Part shown: piece by piece, positions 46,421-54,402 of the stretch
How the letters are laid out: each line of letters begins with the position of its first letter
How positions within the stretch are numbered: position 1 is the first letter of the stretch
NCBI RefSeq assembly: GCF_003318165.1
Contig: NZ_QOCB01000100.1
Span: 1 to 64,000 of the forward strand
Direction of reading: 5' to 3'
From: Psychromonas sp. B3M02
GTDB taxonomy: Bacteria > Pseudomonadota > Gammaproteobacteria > Enterobacterales > Psychromonadaceae
Length of the DNA stretch: 64,000 nucleotides
Position numbers and translations under genes: made by a program
The notes under the pieces: generated by a model
What the model was told of the DNA's origin: nothing
Seen by the model: only the letters and a program-made list of their open reading frames with translations
The model's database searches: none

Positions 46421-47467
46421 ATGACGACAGATGTAATTCAATTAGAAAATGTATGGAAAATATTTGGCGATAGAGCCGAAGAAGCAATGCAAGCAGTTAA
46501 AAGCGAAGGCTTAGATAAGGCCACTGTACTCGAACGTTTTGGTTGTGTAGTTGGTATTGCAGATGTTTCATTCAAAGTAGCACGAAGTGAAATATTTTGT
46601 ATTATGGGCCTTTCGGGTAGCGGTAAGTCTACGCTTATTCGCCACCTTAACCGCTTAATTGAGCCTTCAGCAGGCTTGGTTAAAGTACTCGACCAAGATA
46701 TGTCTGCATTAACTCCTAATGCGCTTCGAGAAACGCGTGCCAAAGATATCGGCATGGTGTTTCAACACATGGCATTATTACCACATCGTACCGTTGCTGA
46801 TAATGTCGCTTTCCCATTGGAAGTACAAGGTTTACCTAAAGCAGAACGTTGGGAAACATCAATGCATGCTTTATCACTGGTTAATTTAACCGGTTATGAG
46901 TATCGACTGCCCCATCAACTATCAGGGGGGATGCAACAACGTGTGGGCTTAGCCAGAGCACTAGCCAGCGACCCTGAAGTATTATTAATGGATGAACCTT
47001 TTAGTGCACTCGATCCGTTAATCCGCCATGAACTACAAAACCAATTCGTACAACTAACTAAAAACTTACAAAAAACCACCGTATTCATTACCCATGACTT
47101 AGACGAAGCAATCCGCATCGGTGACCGTATTGCTATTATGAAAGATGGGTGTTTGATCCAAATAGGCACACCGGAAGAGATTGTGATGCAACCTGCTGAT
47201 GATTATGTTGCAGACTTTGTAAAAGGTATTTCTAACCTCAAGTTAATCAATGCCCACTCTATTATGCTAGCCATTAACGATACGACATTACCTATTTCCA
47301 TTGATAAAACAGCCGCACTGCGTGCAGATGAAAATACTAGCCTAGAAGCATTAATCGACCTCTCTGTCACCACTACATTACCTATCATAGTAACTAATGA
47401 TGCGGGCCAAGATATAGGTGTGATCAGTAAAGATACCCTGCTTAAAGGCATTAAGGGAGAAGAATAA
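46421..47467 (+). CDS. proV: Glycine-betaine-type ABC transporter, ATPase ProV
   Basis: A 348-residue ABC ATPase of the quaternary-amine uptake group. It starts with a ProV-type N-terminal helix extension (VWKIFGDRAEEAMQAVKSEGLDKATVLE), then Walker A GLSGSGKST (63-71), HQLSGGMQQRVGLARAL, and Walker B VLLMDEPFSALDP. A CBS-like C-terminal region (about 270-345) fits the osmosensing part of ProV/OpuAA, though somewhat shorter than in E. coli ProV (400). It ends 1 base before proW. Confidence 0.92.
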   Translation: MTTDVIQLENVWKIFGDRAEEAMQAVKSEGLDKATVLERFGCVVGIADVSFKVARSEIFCIMGLSGSGKSTLIRHLNRLIEPSAGLVKVLDQDMSALTPNALRETRAKDIGMVFQHMALLPHRTVADNVAFPLEVQGLPKAERWETSMHALSLVNLTGYEYRLPHQLSGGMQQRVGLARALASDPEVLLMDEPFSALDPLIRHELQNQFVQLTKNLQKTTVFITHDLDEAIRIGDRIAIMKDGCLIQIGTPEEIVMQPADDYVADFVKGISNLKLINAHSIMLAINDTTLPISIDKTAALRADENTSLEALIDLSVTTTLPIIVTNDAGQDIGVISKDTLLKGIKGEE

Positions 47468-47468
47468 G

Positions 47469-48998
47469 ATGAATACTCAACAAACAGCTTCGCTTAACCA
47501 AGTCGATTATACGCAACCCATTCAACACTTTACTCAACGTCAAAGTCGTTATTATCAAGGGCATTTTACTAAGATCCAAACGGACACTCGTTTGCATATC
47601 TCTTTTAACTTTTTTGCCGCTTTATTTGGCCCGCTATGGGCTGCTTCACGCAGTGTGTGGGGATTCTTTTGGGTGAGTGCTATTGCTATTTTAATCTCAT
47701 CCATTTTACTTGGGCAAGGCATCTGGGGTGAAGCAGGAGGCGGTAAACTTGCTCAAGCAGACCGTTTATTTGCTAAGTCTCAAGAGATGGCCACTAAAGG
47801 GCAAGCCGCACTAAACAATGGAGAAGCCAACGCTAAGGCTTTCTTTCGTAACTCCGATAATCTAAGAAGAGCTGCAGAAAAAGCAGTGCTCGCTGCCGAA
47901 GAGAATGCTAAAGGCGCTAGTCAAAACGCTATTTATGGGGGCTTACTATTATTTATTATCTTCCTTATTCAAGGTTTTACCGCCAATGCTGTTTACGAGA
48001 AACAATATTGTCGCTGGCGACAAGACCCGGAGGTCGGCAGCGGTTTCCATATTAAAGCACTGATCTGTGGCATCGCTATTCTGGCCTTTATTTATCCATT
48101 AACGCTATACCGTTTTATTTCCGCAGAACAAATCAGCTGGTTAGTGGAGTTTCCTTCGGATAAAACTATTTTTAACACCACTGCCAATTGGCTTAATTCA
48201 ATGTTCGACTTCCTGGCGCTTAATGGTGCGAACTTCTTTGATGCTATCACACAAGTAATTAACCTTTTCCTAGATGCAATTGAAACATTATTAGTAGGTA
48301 CACCTTGGCCTGTGATCATGATGTTAATCGTGTTTACATCATGGCGCATCTCAGGCTACAAAGCCGCTTTTTATACTGCAATTGCCCTTTCTTACCTGGC
48401 GTTTTTTGGTTACTGGGAAAAGAGTATGGCGACCATCTCTTTATTAGGCGCTGCTGCGGTAATTTGTGTTGTTGTGGGTGTACCGCTGGGAGTGTTATGT
48501 GCCAAAAACAAAACTATTGATTCAATTACTAAACCTGCGCTGGATTTCATGCAAACCATGCCCGCTTTTGTTTACTTAATTCCAATCATTGCATTCTTCG
48601 GCACAGGCAAACCACCAGGTGTGTTAGCGACTATTATTTTCGGTATGCCGCCGGTAGTACGCTTAACAACATTAGGCATTCAACAAGTGCCCGCATCGAT
48701 TGTAGAAGGTGCCCTAGCCTTTGGTTGTTCACGTAAAAAATTATTACTGGATGTGGAATTACCATTAGCAAAAGAGAGCATTTTGGCCGGTATTAACCAA
48801 ACTATTTTAATGTGTTTATCAATGGTGGTTATCGCGTCATTGATCGGTGCAGAAGGCTTAGGAACCGACGTACTGCAAGCACTGCAGTTTGCCGCAAAAG
48901 GACAAGGTTTATTAGCAGGTTTAGCGATTCTATTTTGCGCGATTATGATTGACCGCATCATTCAAGGCTTATTTAAACCCAAAGAAAAAACAGAATAA
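47469..48998 (+). CDS. proW: Glycine-betaine-type ABC permease ProW with an unusual N-terminal extension
   Basis: A 509-residue permease, much longer than E. coli ProW (354). The C-terminal MetI-type core spans about 300-505 with the EAA-loop segment EGALAFGCSRKKLLLDVELPLA. The N-terminal part is not typical. Residues 30-85 contain FNFFAALFGPLWAASRSVWGFFWVSAIAI, which resembles DUF2628/YigF-type membrane domains. Residues 95-150 form an Ala/Asn/Glu-rich segment likely to be a coiled coil (LAQADRLFAKSQEMATKGQAAL). Residues 155-175 and 195-215 are further hydrophobic segments. It is coupled to proV by a 1-base gap. The core call is secure; the role of the extension is unknown. Confidence 0.85.
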   Translation: MNTQQTASLNQVDYTQPIQHFTQRQSRYYQGHFTKIQTDTRLHISFNFFAALFGPLWAASRSVWGFFWVSAIAILISSILLGQGIWGEAGGGKLAQADRLFAKSQEMATKGQAALNNGEANAKAFFRNSDNLRRAAEKAVLAAEENAKGASQNAIYGGLLLFIIFLIQGFTANAVYEKQYCRWRQDPEVGSGFHIKALICGIAILAFIYPLTLYRFISAEQISWLVEFPSDKTIFNTTANWLNSMFDFLALNGANFFDAITQVINLFLDAIETLLVGTPWPVIMMLIVFTSWRISGYKAAFYTAIALSYLAFFGYWEKSMATISLLGAAAVICVVVGVPLGVLCAKNKTIDSITKPALDFMQTMPAFVYLIPIIAFFGTGKPPGVLATIIFGMPPVVRLTTLGIQQVPASIVEGALAFGCSRKKLLLDVELPLAKESILAGINQTILMCLSMVVIASLIGAEGLGTDVLQALQFAAKGQGLLAGLAILFCAIMIDRIIQGLFKPKEKTE

Positions 48999-49059
48999 CC
49001 AGTCACCAAGATGACTACATTTTAATTAGCATTTATGCACAACAGATAGAAGGTAAGTT

Positions 49060-49809
49060 ATGAAAATATTAATTATGGTAAAACGAGTAACCGATCCAAA
49101 TGTGACGATTAGACCTAACACGGACAGTAGTAATGTTGACCTGACTAATGTCAAAATGGCAATGAACCCTTTCTGTGAAATTGCCACCGAAGAGGCTGTT
49201 CGTTTAAAAGAAGCAGGTATCGCTTCTGAAATTATCGTTCTGTCTATCGGTGATAAACAATCTCAAGATCAAATCAGAACGTCACTTGCAATGGGCGCTG
49301 ACCGAGGTATTTTGATTGAAACAGACGCCACGTTAGAGCCACTTAATATCGCGAAGCTAGCCGCTAAAGTGATTGAAGAAGAAGAGATTGATCTCGTCTT
49401 ACTGGGTAAACAGTCTAGTGACAAAGATAACAACCAAACAGGACAAATGTTAGCGGCCATCAAAGATTGGGGACAAGCAACATTTGCCTCTAAATTAGAT
49501 ATTAATAATGAAAAAGCGACAGTAACACGTGAAGTTGATACTGGCTTGCAAACCATTGAACTGACTTTACCGGCAGTCGTTACCTGTGACTTACGTTTAA
49601 ACACTCCTCGTTTTGCTTCTTTACCTAATATTATGAAAGCAAAACGTAAACCGTTAGTGGTTAAGCCAATCGAAGAATTTGGTCTAGATTTAACACCTCG
49701 CTTTAAAATGTTAAATGTCGAGTCGCCACAAGTACGTGAAGCGGGTGATATTTTAGGCTCTGTTGATGAGCTACTTGAAAAACTAAAAACAACTGAAGGA
49801 GTACTGTAA
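49060..49809 (+). CDS. etfB: Electron transfer flavoprotein beta subunit
   Basis: A 249-residue ETF small subunit that binds AMP and passes electrons from dehydrogenases to ETF-QO. Family features include MKILIMVKRVTDPNVTIRP at the start, MNPFCEIATEEAVRLKEAG, VLLGKQSSDKDNNQTGQMLAAIKDW and the TVTREVDTGLQ segment. The stop overlaps the etfA start by one base (TAATG), so the two are translationally coupled. Its place here implies service to the dimethylglycine dehydrogenase. Confidence 0.93.
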   Translation: MKILIMVKRVTDPNVTIRPNTDSSNVDLTNVKMAMNPFCEIATEEAVRLKEAGIASEIIVLSIGDKQSQDQIRTSLAMGADRGILIETDATLEPLNIAKLAAKVIEEEEIDLVLLGKQSSDKDNNQTGQMLAAIKDWGQATFASKLDINNEKATVTREVDTGLQTIELTLPAVVTCDLRLNTPRFASLPNIMKAKRKPLVVKPIEEFGLDLTPRFKMLNVESPQVREAGDILGSVDELLEKLKTTEGVL

Positions 49810-50735
49810 TGACTATTTTAATTATCGCAGAGCACGATAACAGCAGCCTAAAAGAGATCACTCTGAATACAATTACAGCAGCAACAGAAATTGGCGGCGA
49901 TATCGATCTATTAATCGCAGGTGAAACATGTACTGCAGCAGCAGAGGCTGCAGCGAAAATCAGTGGCATCACACGTGTTTTAGTCGCTGATAAGCCTTGT
50001 TATAACGGACAACTAGCCGAAAATGTAGCAGCACTCATTATGTCGATAGCCAGTAACTATACCCATATACTTGCTCCATCAACAGCTAATGGCAAAAACG
50101 TATTGCCACGCGTCGCAGCAAAACTCGATGTGTCCCTTTTATCGGATGTTATTTCTGTCGAAAGTCCAGATACGTTCAAACGTTCTATTTATGCAGGTAA
50201 TATTATTGCTACTTTACAATCGCTTGACCCAATTAAACTACTCACGATTCGCGGTACATCTTTTTCTCCTTCAGAACAAAATGGAAGCGCAACCATAGAG
50301 GCAGTAGATGGCGCCTTTGATGAAGCATTATCTCAATTTATTAATAACGATACAGTCGTCAATGAACGCCCTGAGTTAACCTCTGCAAAAATCGTTATTT
50401 CGGGTGGTCGTGGAATGCAAAATGGGGAGAACTTCTCCATGCTAGAAAAAGTGGCGGATAAGATTGGAGCGGCGGTAGGTGCGACACGTGCGGCAGTAGA
50501 TGCAGGCTTTGTACCTAATGATATGCAAGTGGGTCAAACCGGTAAAATTGTTGCACCTGACTTATATATCGCAGTTGGTGTGTCTGGTGCCATCCAACAT
50601 TTAGCGGGGATGAAAGAATCAAAAGTGATTGTTGCTATCAATAAAGATCCTGAAGCTCCTATTTTCCAAGTCGCTGATTATGGAATTGTTTCGGATCTAT
50701 TCGATACACTACCTGAACTAGAAAATGCACTATAA
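49809..50735 (+). CDS. etfA: Electron transfer flavoprotein alpha subunit
   Basis: A 308-residue ETF large subunit with the FAD-binding C-terminal domain: [60 protein letters not shown] and the terminal [21 protein letters not shown] are all canonical. It pairs with EtfB. It is coupled to etfB by an overlapping stop and start and lies 40 bases before ETF-QO. Confidence 0.94.
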   Translation: MTILIIAEHDNSSLKEITLNTITAATEIGGDIDLLIAGETCTAAAEAAAKISGITRVLVADKPCYNGQLAENVAALIMSIASNYTHILAPSTANGKNVLPRVAAKLDVSLLSDVISVESPDTFKRSIYAGNIIATLQSLDPIKLLTIRGTSFSPSEQNGSATIEAVDGAFDEALSQFINNDTVVNERPELTSAKIVISGGRGMQNGENFSMLEKVADKIGAAVGATRAAVDAGFVPNDMQVGQTGKIVAPDLYIAVGVSGAIQHLAGMKESKVIVAINKDPEAPIFQVADYGIVSDLFDTLPELENAL

Positions 50736-50774
50736 GCGTTAACTATATTTACTCATTAATAAAGGAGACCAGCA

Positions 50775-52427
50775 ATGCGTGAATCAATGGAATTTGATGT
50801 CGTTATCGTTGGTGCAGGACCGGCAGGTCTCTCTACGGCCTGTCGATTAATGCAACAATCACAGAAAGAAGAGCGAGAGCTGAGCGTTTGTGTCATAGAG
50901 AAAGGCTCAGAGGTAGGTGCTCATATTTTTTCTGGAGCAGTCTTTGAAACACGCGCATTAGACGAACTCTTTCCAGATTGGAAAGAGCGTGGCGCACCAC
51001 TCAATACGCCAGTGACTAGCGATGAAATTTACCTATTAAAGAATGCAGAAAAGGCACAAAAATTACCTAATAGCTTAGTCCCTAAAACCATGCACAATGA
51101 AGGTAACTACATCATCAGTGTAGGTAACCTATGTCGCTGGTTAGCAGAACAAGCAGAAGAATTGGGCGTGGAAATTTTCCCTGGCTTTCCCGCAGCAGAT
51201 ATTTTGTATGGCGATGATGGCGAAGTGAAAGGCGTGATCACTGGTGATATGGGAATCGATGCAAAAGGAGAGGAAAAAGCGGACTACATGCCAGGCATGG
51301 AGTTACATGGTAAATACACCATTTTCTCTGAAGGGTGCCGTGGCCACTTAGGCAAACAATTAATTAAGCAATATAACCTTGATAGTGAATCAGATACCCA
51401 ACATTACGGTATTGGACTTAAAGAGTTATGGGAAATCGATCCAAGTAAACATAAGCCAGGCTTAGTGGTACATGGTGCTGGCTGGCCATTAACGAAAGAA
51501 ACAAGCGGTGGGTCGTTCCTTTATCACGCTGAAAACAATCAAGTAATGGTAGGTATTGTCATTGATTTGAGTTATTCAAACCCTTACATCAGTCCATTTG
51601 ATGAACTGCAACGTATGAAGCACCACCCTATTTTTAAAGACACATTAGAAGGCGGCACGCGTATTTCCTACGGTGCACGTGCGATTGCTAAGGGTGGCTT
51701 GAACTCCTTACCTAAGATGCACTTCCCGGGAGGGTTATTAATTGGCTGTGATGCAGGGACATTAAACTTTGCCAAGATAAAAGGCACACATACGGCAATG
51801 AAAAGCGGCATATTAGCAGCAGAAAGTATTTTTGCAGCCCTGTCTAGTGAAACGCCTGTGAGCAATGAATTAAGTTCATTTACAGATGCCTTCAAAGCTT
51901 CTTGGTTGCATGAAGAGTTACATCAAACACGTAACTTTGGCCCCGCTATGCATAAGTTTGGTACTTACATGGGTGGTGCTTTCAACTACTTAGATCAAAA
52001 CTGGTTCAAGGGAAAACTGCCTTTTACCCTGCATGATACTAAGCCAGACCATGAACAGCTGAAACCAGCTGCACAGTGTACTGATATTACTTACCCTAAA
52101 CCTGATAATAAAATCAGCTTTGATAAGCTTTCTTCTGTGTTTATTTCTAATACAAACCACGAAGAAGATCAGCCTTGTCACCTTAAATTACAAAGCCAAA
52201 CTATCCCTATAGAAAAAAATCTCGCTTTATTTGCAGGTCCAGAAGCACGCTTTTGCCCTGCAGGGGTGTATGAATTTGTTGAAGAACCAGAAAGCAAAGC
52301 ACAACAACTGCAGATTAATGCGCAGAACTGTTTGCATTGTAAAACATGCGATATCAAAGACCCAACTCAAAATATTACTTGGCAAGTACCAGAGGGGTTA
52401 GGAGGGCCTAACTACCCGAATATGTAA
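50775..52427 (+). CDS. Electron transfer flavoprotein:ubiquinone oxidoreductase
   Basis: A 550-residue membrane-associated flavo-iron-sulfur protein that takes electrons from reduced ETF and gives them to ubiquinone. The N-terminal FAD loop is VGAGPAGLSTA, a membrane-binding middle domain follows, and the C-terminal [4Fe-4S] domain has CPAGVYEF and CLHCKTCDIKDPTQNITW with four cysteines. The ATG at 50775 has AAAGGAG. The presence of dedicated ETF and ETF-QO genes beside a DMGDH-like enzyme mirrors the route used for choline breakdown in mitochondria. Confidence 0.95.
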   Translation: MRESMEFDVVIVGAGPAGLSTACRLMQQSQKEERELSVCVIEKGSEVGAHIFSGAVFETRALDELFPDWKERGAPLNTPVTSDEIYLLKNAEKAQKLPNSLVPKTMHNEGNYIISVGNLCRWLAEQAEELGVEIFPGFPAADILYGDDGEVKGVITGDMGIDAKGEEKADYMPGMELHGKYTIFSEGCRGHLGKQLIKQYNLDSESDTQHYGIGLKELWEIDPSKHKPGLVVHGAGWPLTKETSGGSFLYHAENNQVMVGIVIDLSYSNPYISPFDELQRMKHHPIFKDTLEGGTRISYGARAIAKGGLNSLPKMHFPGGLLIGCDAGTLNFAKIKGTHTAMKSGILAAESIFAALSSETPVSNELSSFTDAFKASWLHEELHQTRNFGPAMHKFGTYMGGAFNYLDQNWFKGKLPFTLHDTKPDHEQLKPAAQCTDITYPKPDNKISFDKLSSVFISNTNHEEDQPCHLKLQSQTIPIEKNLALFAGPEARFCPAGVYEFVEEPESKAQQLQINAQNCLHCKTCDIKDPTQNITWQVPEGLGGPNYPNM

Positions 52428-52530
52428 TGAAACTTAAGCGATGGTGAATACATTTTCAAGCATGTTTCACCTTCATCAACTAACAGTGTAATGCTTCTAT
52501 TTGAAGCTAAAAATATATAAGGCATTAACA

Positions 52531-53397
52531 ATGGCAACTGAAAAACCTAAAGAATTTATTTTTACCGCAACATGCTCAGCAAGCAGTAACATAGTCGCTT
52601 CTGTTACTTCATTTTTATCAGGGCGAGGCTGTTATTTAAGTGAACTATCTCAATTTGATGACCCTACTACCAAACGCTTCTTCATGCGTGCCGTCGGTTA
52701 TATTGAATCGGGGGACCACACCTTTGAAGATCTCAGCAAAGAGTTTCCAGAAGTTGCCGAAAAATTCGATATGGATTGGAAATTAGAGCCCGCTGATAAA
52801 CCGTGTAAAGTACTATTAATGGTGAGTAAATTCGATCACTGTTTAGCCGATCTTTTATATCGCTTACACAAAGGTGAAATCAATATGGAAGTGACTGCGA
52901 TCGTCTCTAACCATAAAGACTTACGCCCTATGGCAGAGCGTGAAGGGATCCGTTTTATCTACTTACCTGTTACCAAAGAAAACAAACCAGAACAAGAAAA
53001 AGCGTTAATGGAAATTGTTGAAGAAACGGGCACAGAATTAGTCGTATTAGCACGTTATATGCAAATTTTATCTAATGAACTATGTGACAAATTAGCGGGT
53101 CGAGCGATTAATATTCATCACTCTTTCTTACCTGGTTTTAAAGGTGGAAAACCTTATCACCAAGCTCATGAACGTGGTGTGAAACTGATTGGAGCAACAG
53201 CTCACTATGTAACTTCAGACCTTGATGAAGGCCCTATCATCGAACAATCGGTGCAGAATGTTGATCACACCTTCTCACCAGAATCACTGGTTGCGGTTGG
53301 TCGTACAACAGAAACCGTGGCATTAGCAAAAGCGGTAAAACTACACACGCAAAGCCGTGCTTTTGTATACGGTAATAAAACGGTTATTTTCCGTTAA
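52531..53397 (+). CDS. purU: Formyltetrahydrofolate deformylase PurU
   Basis: A 288-residue enzyme that hydrolyses 10-formyl-THF to THF and formate, releasing folate for reuse. It has an N-terminal ACT-type regulatory domain (about 10-85), then a formyltransferase-like domain with NIHHSFLPGFKGGKPYHQAHERGVKLIGATAHYV and SDLDEGPIIEQ carrying the catalytic Asn, His and Asp. The ATG at 52531 has AAGG; the open frame runs 10 codons further. It is last in the dimethylglycine cluster, consistent with removing C1 units from demethylation as formate. Confidence 0.94.
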   Translation: MATEKPKEFIFTATCSASSNIVASVTSFLSGRGCYLSELSQFDDPTTKRFFMRAVGYIESGDHTFEDLSKEFPEVAEKFDMDWKLEPADKPCKVLLMVSKFDHCLADLLYRLHKGEINMEVTAIVSNHKDLRPMAEREGIRFIYLPVTKENKPEQEKALMEIVEETGTELVVLARYMQILSNELCDKLAGRAINIHHSFLPGFKGGKPYHQAHERGVKLIGATAHYVTSDLDEGPIIEQSVQNVDHTFSPESLVAVGRTTETVALAKAVKLHTQSRAFVYGNKTVIFR

Positions 53398-53410
53398 ATC
53401 TACATAACGG

Positions 53411-53450
53411 TTGGTGTTATTAATGGTGGTTTAGACCTTAATAACACCAA
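53411..53450. terminator. Long hairpin between convergent purU and the acetoacetate decarboxylase gene
   Basis: Perfect 13-bp arms TTGGTGTTATTAA and TTAATAACACCAA with a 14-base loop, between two convergent stop codons. Only a short T-run follows, so it may be a bidirectional terminator of moderate strength. Confidence 0.68.
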
Positions 53451-53490
53451 TTTATCGCTTCAAATAAACCTAGGTTTAACTCAGCAGCAG

Positions 53491-54234
53491 TTAATAATCG
53501 TTTTGATAATCAACCACGACTTCACCCCAGCTTAATGTTAGATCAGCAATGATATGCTGTGCGCTGAGCACCTTCTTTACGGGTAACTCTGCCATTGGTG
53601 CTAAGGCATGGTTAAACAACTCCAAGGCACCCGGTCCAGACCAAGCCTCCTTCACCACCACATCTTGCATATGATACTTAACTAGTTGTGTAATTAATGG
53701 TGTGTTATCCGCATTAGGAATGATTTTTAATAGGTAGCCTGGCTCACTTTCCATGCTCTGTTTTACTTGTTTAAGGTCCATAGCATGCCATTTGTAGGGC
53801 ATAGTTGCTCTAGCAATTTCACATTGACCAAAAAAGACTCGACCTAAAACACAGTCTGAATCGTACAATAATTCTGGTTGTGCATATTTTTTAGGGAAGC
53901 CCCAAATTTCACGACCCGCAGCGATAGCCGGAAAGTTATTTAAATACATTTGATGGACATACTTCCCTGCTTGACCATCTAAAGTCACAGGAATTACTTG
54001 CCCAGACTCAGTGAATGAACCAAATCCTCTAAAGTCCTCCATCTTAATCACTTCAAACTTAACAATCGGCTGGTCAAATTGTAATGGTTCAGGAACAACA
54101 GCTTGCAATGCTTCACTGTCTGTCTCATAAATCACAATAAAGAATTCTCTATTAATACATCGGACTTTATCTGGTCCTACAGTTGGAGCTGTAGCTGGCA
54201 TTGAGGTAAGTTTTTTGATCTGTTCAATATTCAT
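53491..54234 (-). CDS. adc: Acetoacetate decarboxylase
   Basis: A 247-residue enzyme that should decarboxylate acetoacetate to acetone and CO2. It aligns without gaps to the Clostridium acetobutylicum enzyme through the active-site region. Schiff-base Lys115 and Lys116 (GFPKK), Arg29 (NREFF), Glu61 and Glu76 (FTESGQ) all fall at the same residue numbers. The terminal SAQHIIADLTL segment is also shared. Two residues just before Lys115 differ (WG in place of SA or similar), which may affect the pocket. It has its own promoter between the TRAP gene terminator and 54235. The neighbouring BKACE enzyme releases acetoacetate-type products, which may connect the two. Confidence 0.85.
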   Translation of the reverse strand: MNIEQIKKLTSMPATAPTVGPDKVRCINREFFIVIYETDSEALQAVVPEPLQFDQPIVKFEVIKMEDFRGFGSFTESGQVIPVTLDGQAGKYVHQMYLNNFPAIAAGREIWGFPKKYAQPELLYDSDCVLGRVFFGQCEIARATMPYKWHAMDLKQVKQSMESEPGYLLKIIPNADNTPLITQLVKYHMQDVVVKEAWSGPGALELFNHALAPMAELPVKKVLSAQHIIADLTLSWGEVVVDYQNDY

Positions 54235-54337
54235 TGTTTATGGGTCTGTCTTAGTATCGAAAATAAAGATCTATTGTTATGTGTTTGCTCGAAGCTGACA
54301 AAGGAATAAAAAGACAGGGGTATAACTTTATGGAATG

Positions 54338-54374
54338 CAAAAAAATACCGCGCTTACAAGGTAAGCGCGGTATT
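54338..54374 (-). terminator. Rho-independent terminator of the TRAP permease gene
   Basis: Perfect 14-bp arms AATACCGCGCTTAC and GTAAGCGCGGTATT with loop AAG, followed on the minus strand by a T-run (plus A-run 54339-54345). It lies 29 bases past the TRAP gene stop. Confidence 0.93.
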
Positions 54375-54402
54375 AAATCAATAACAGTTTTAAGCTTAAA
54401 GG

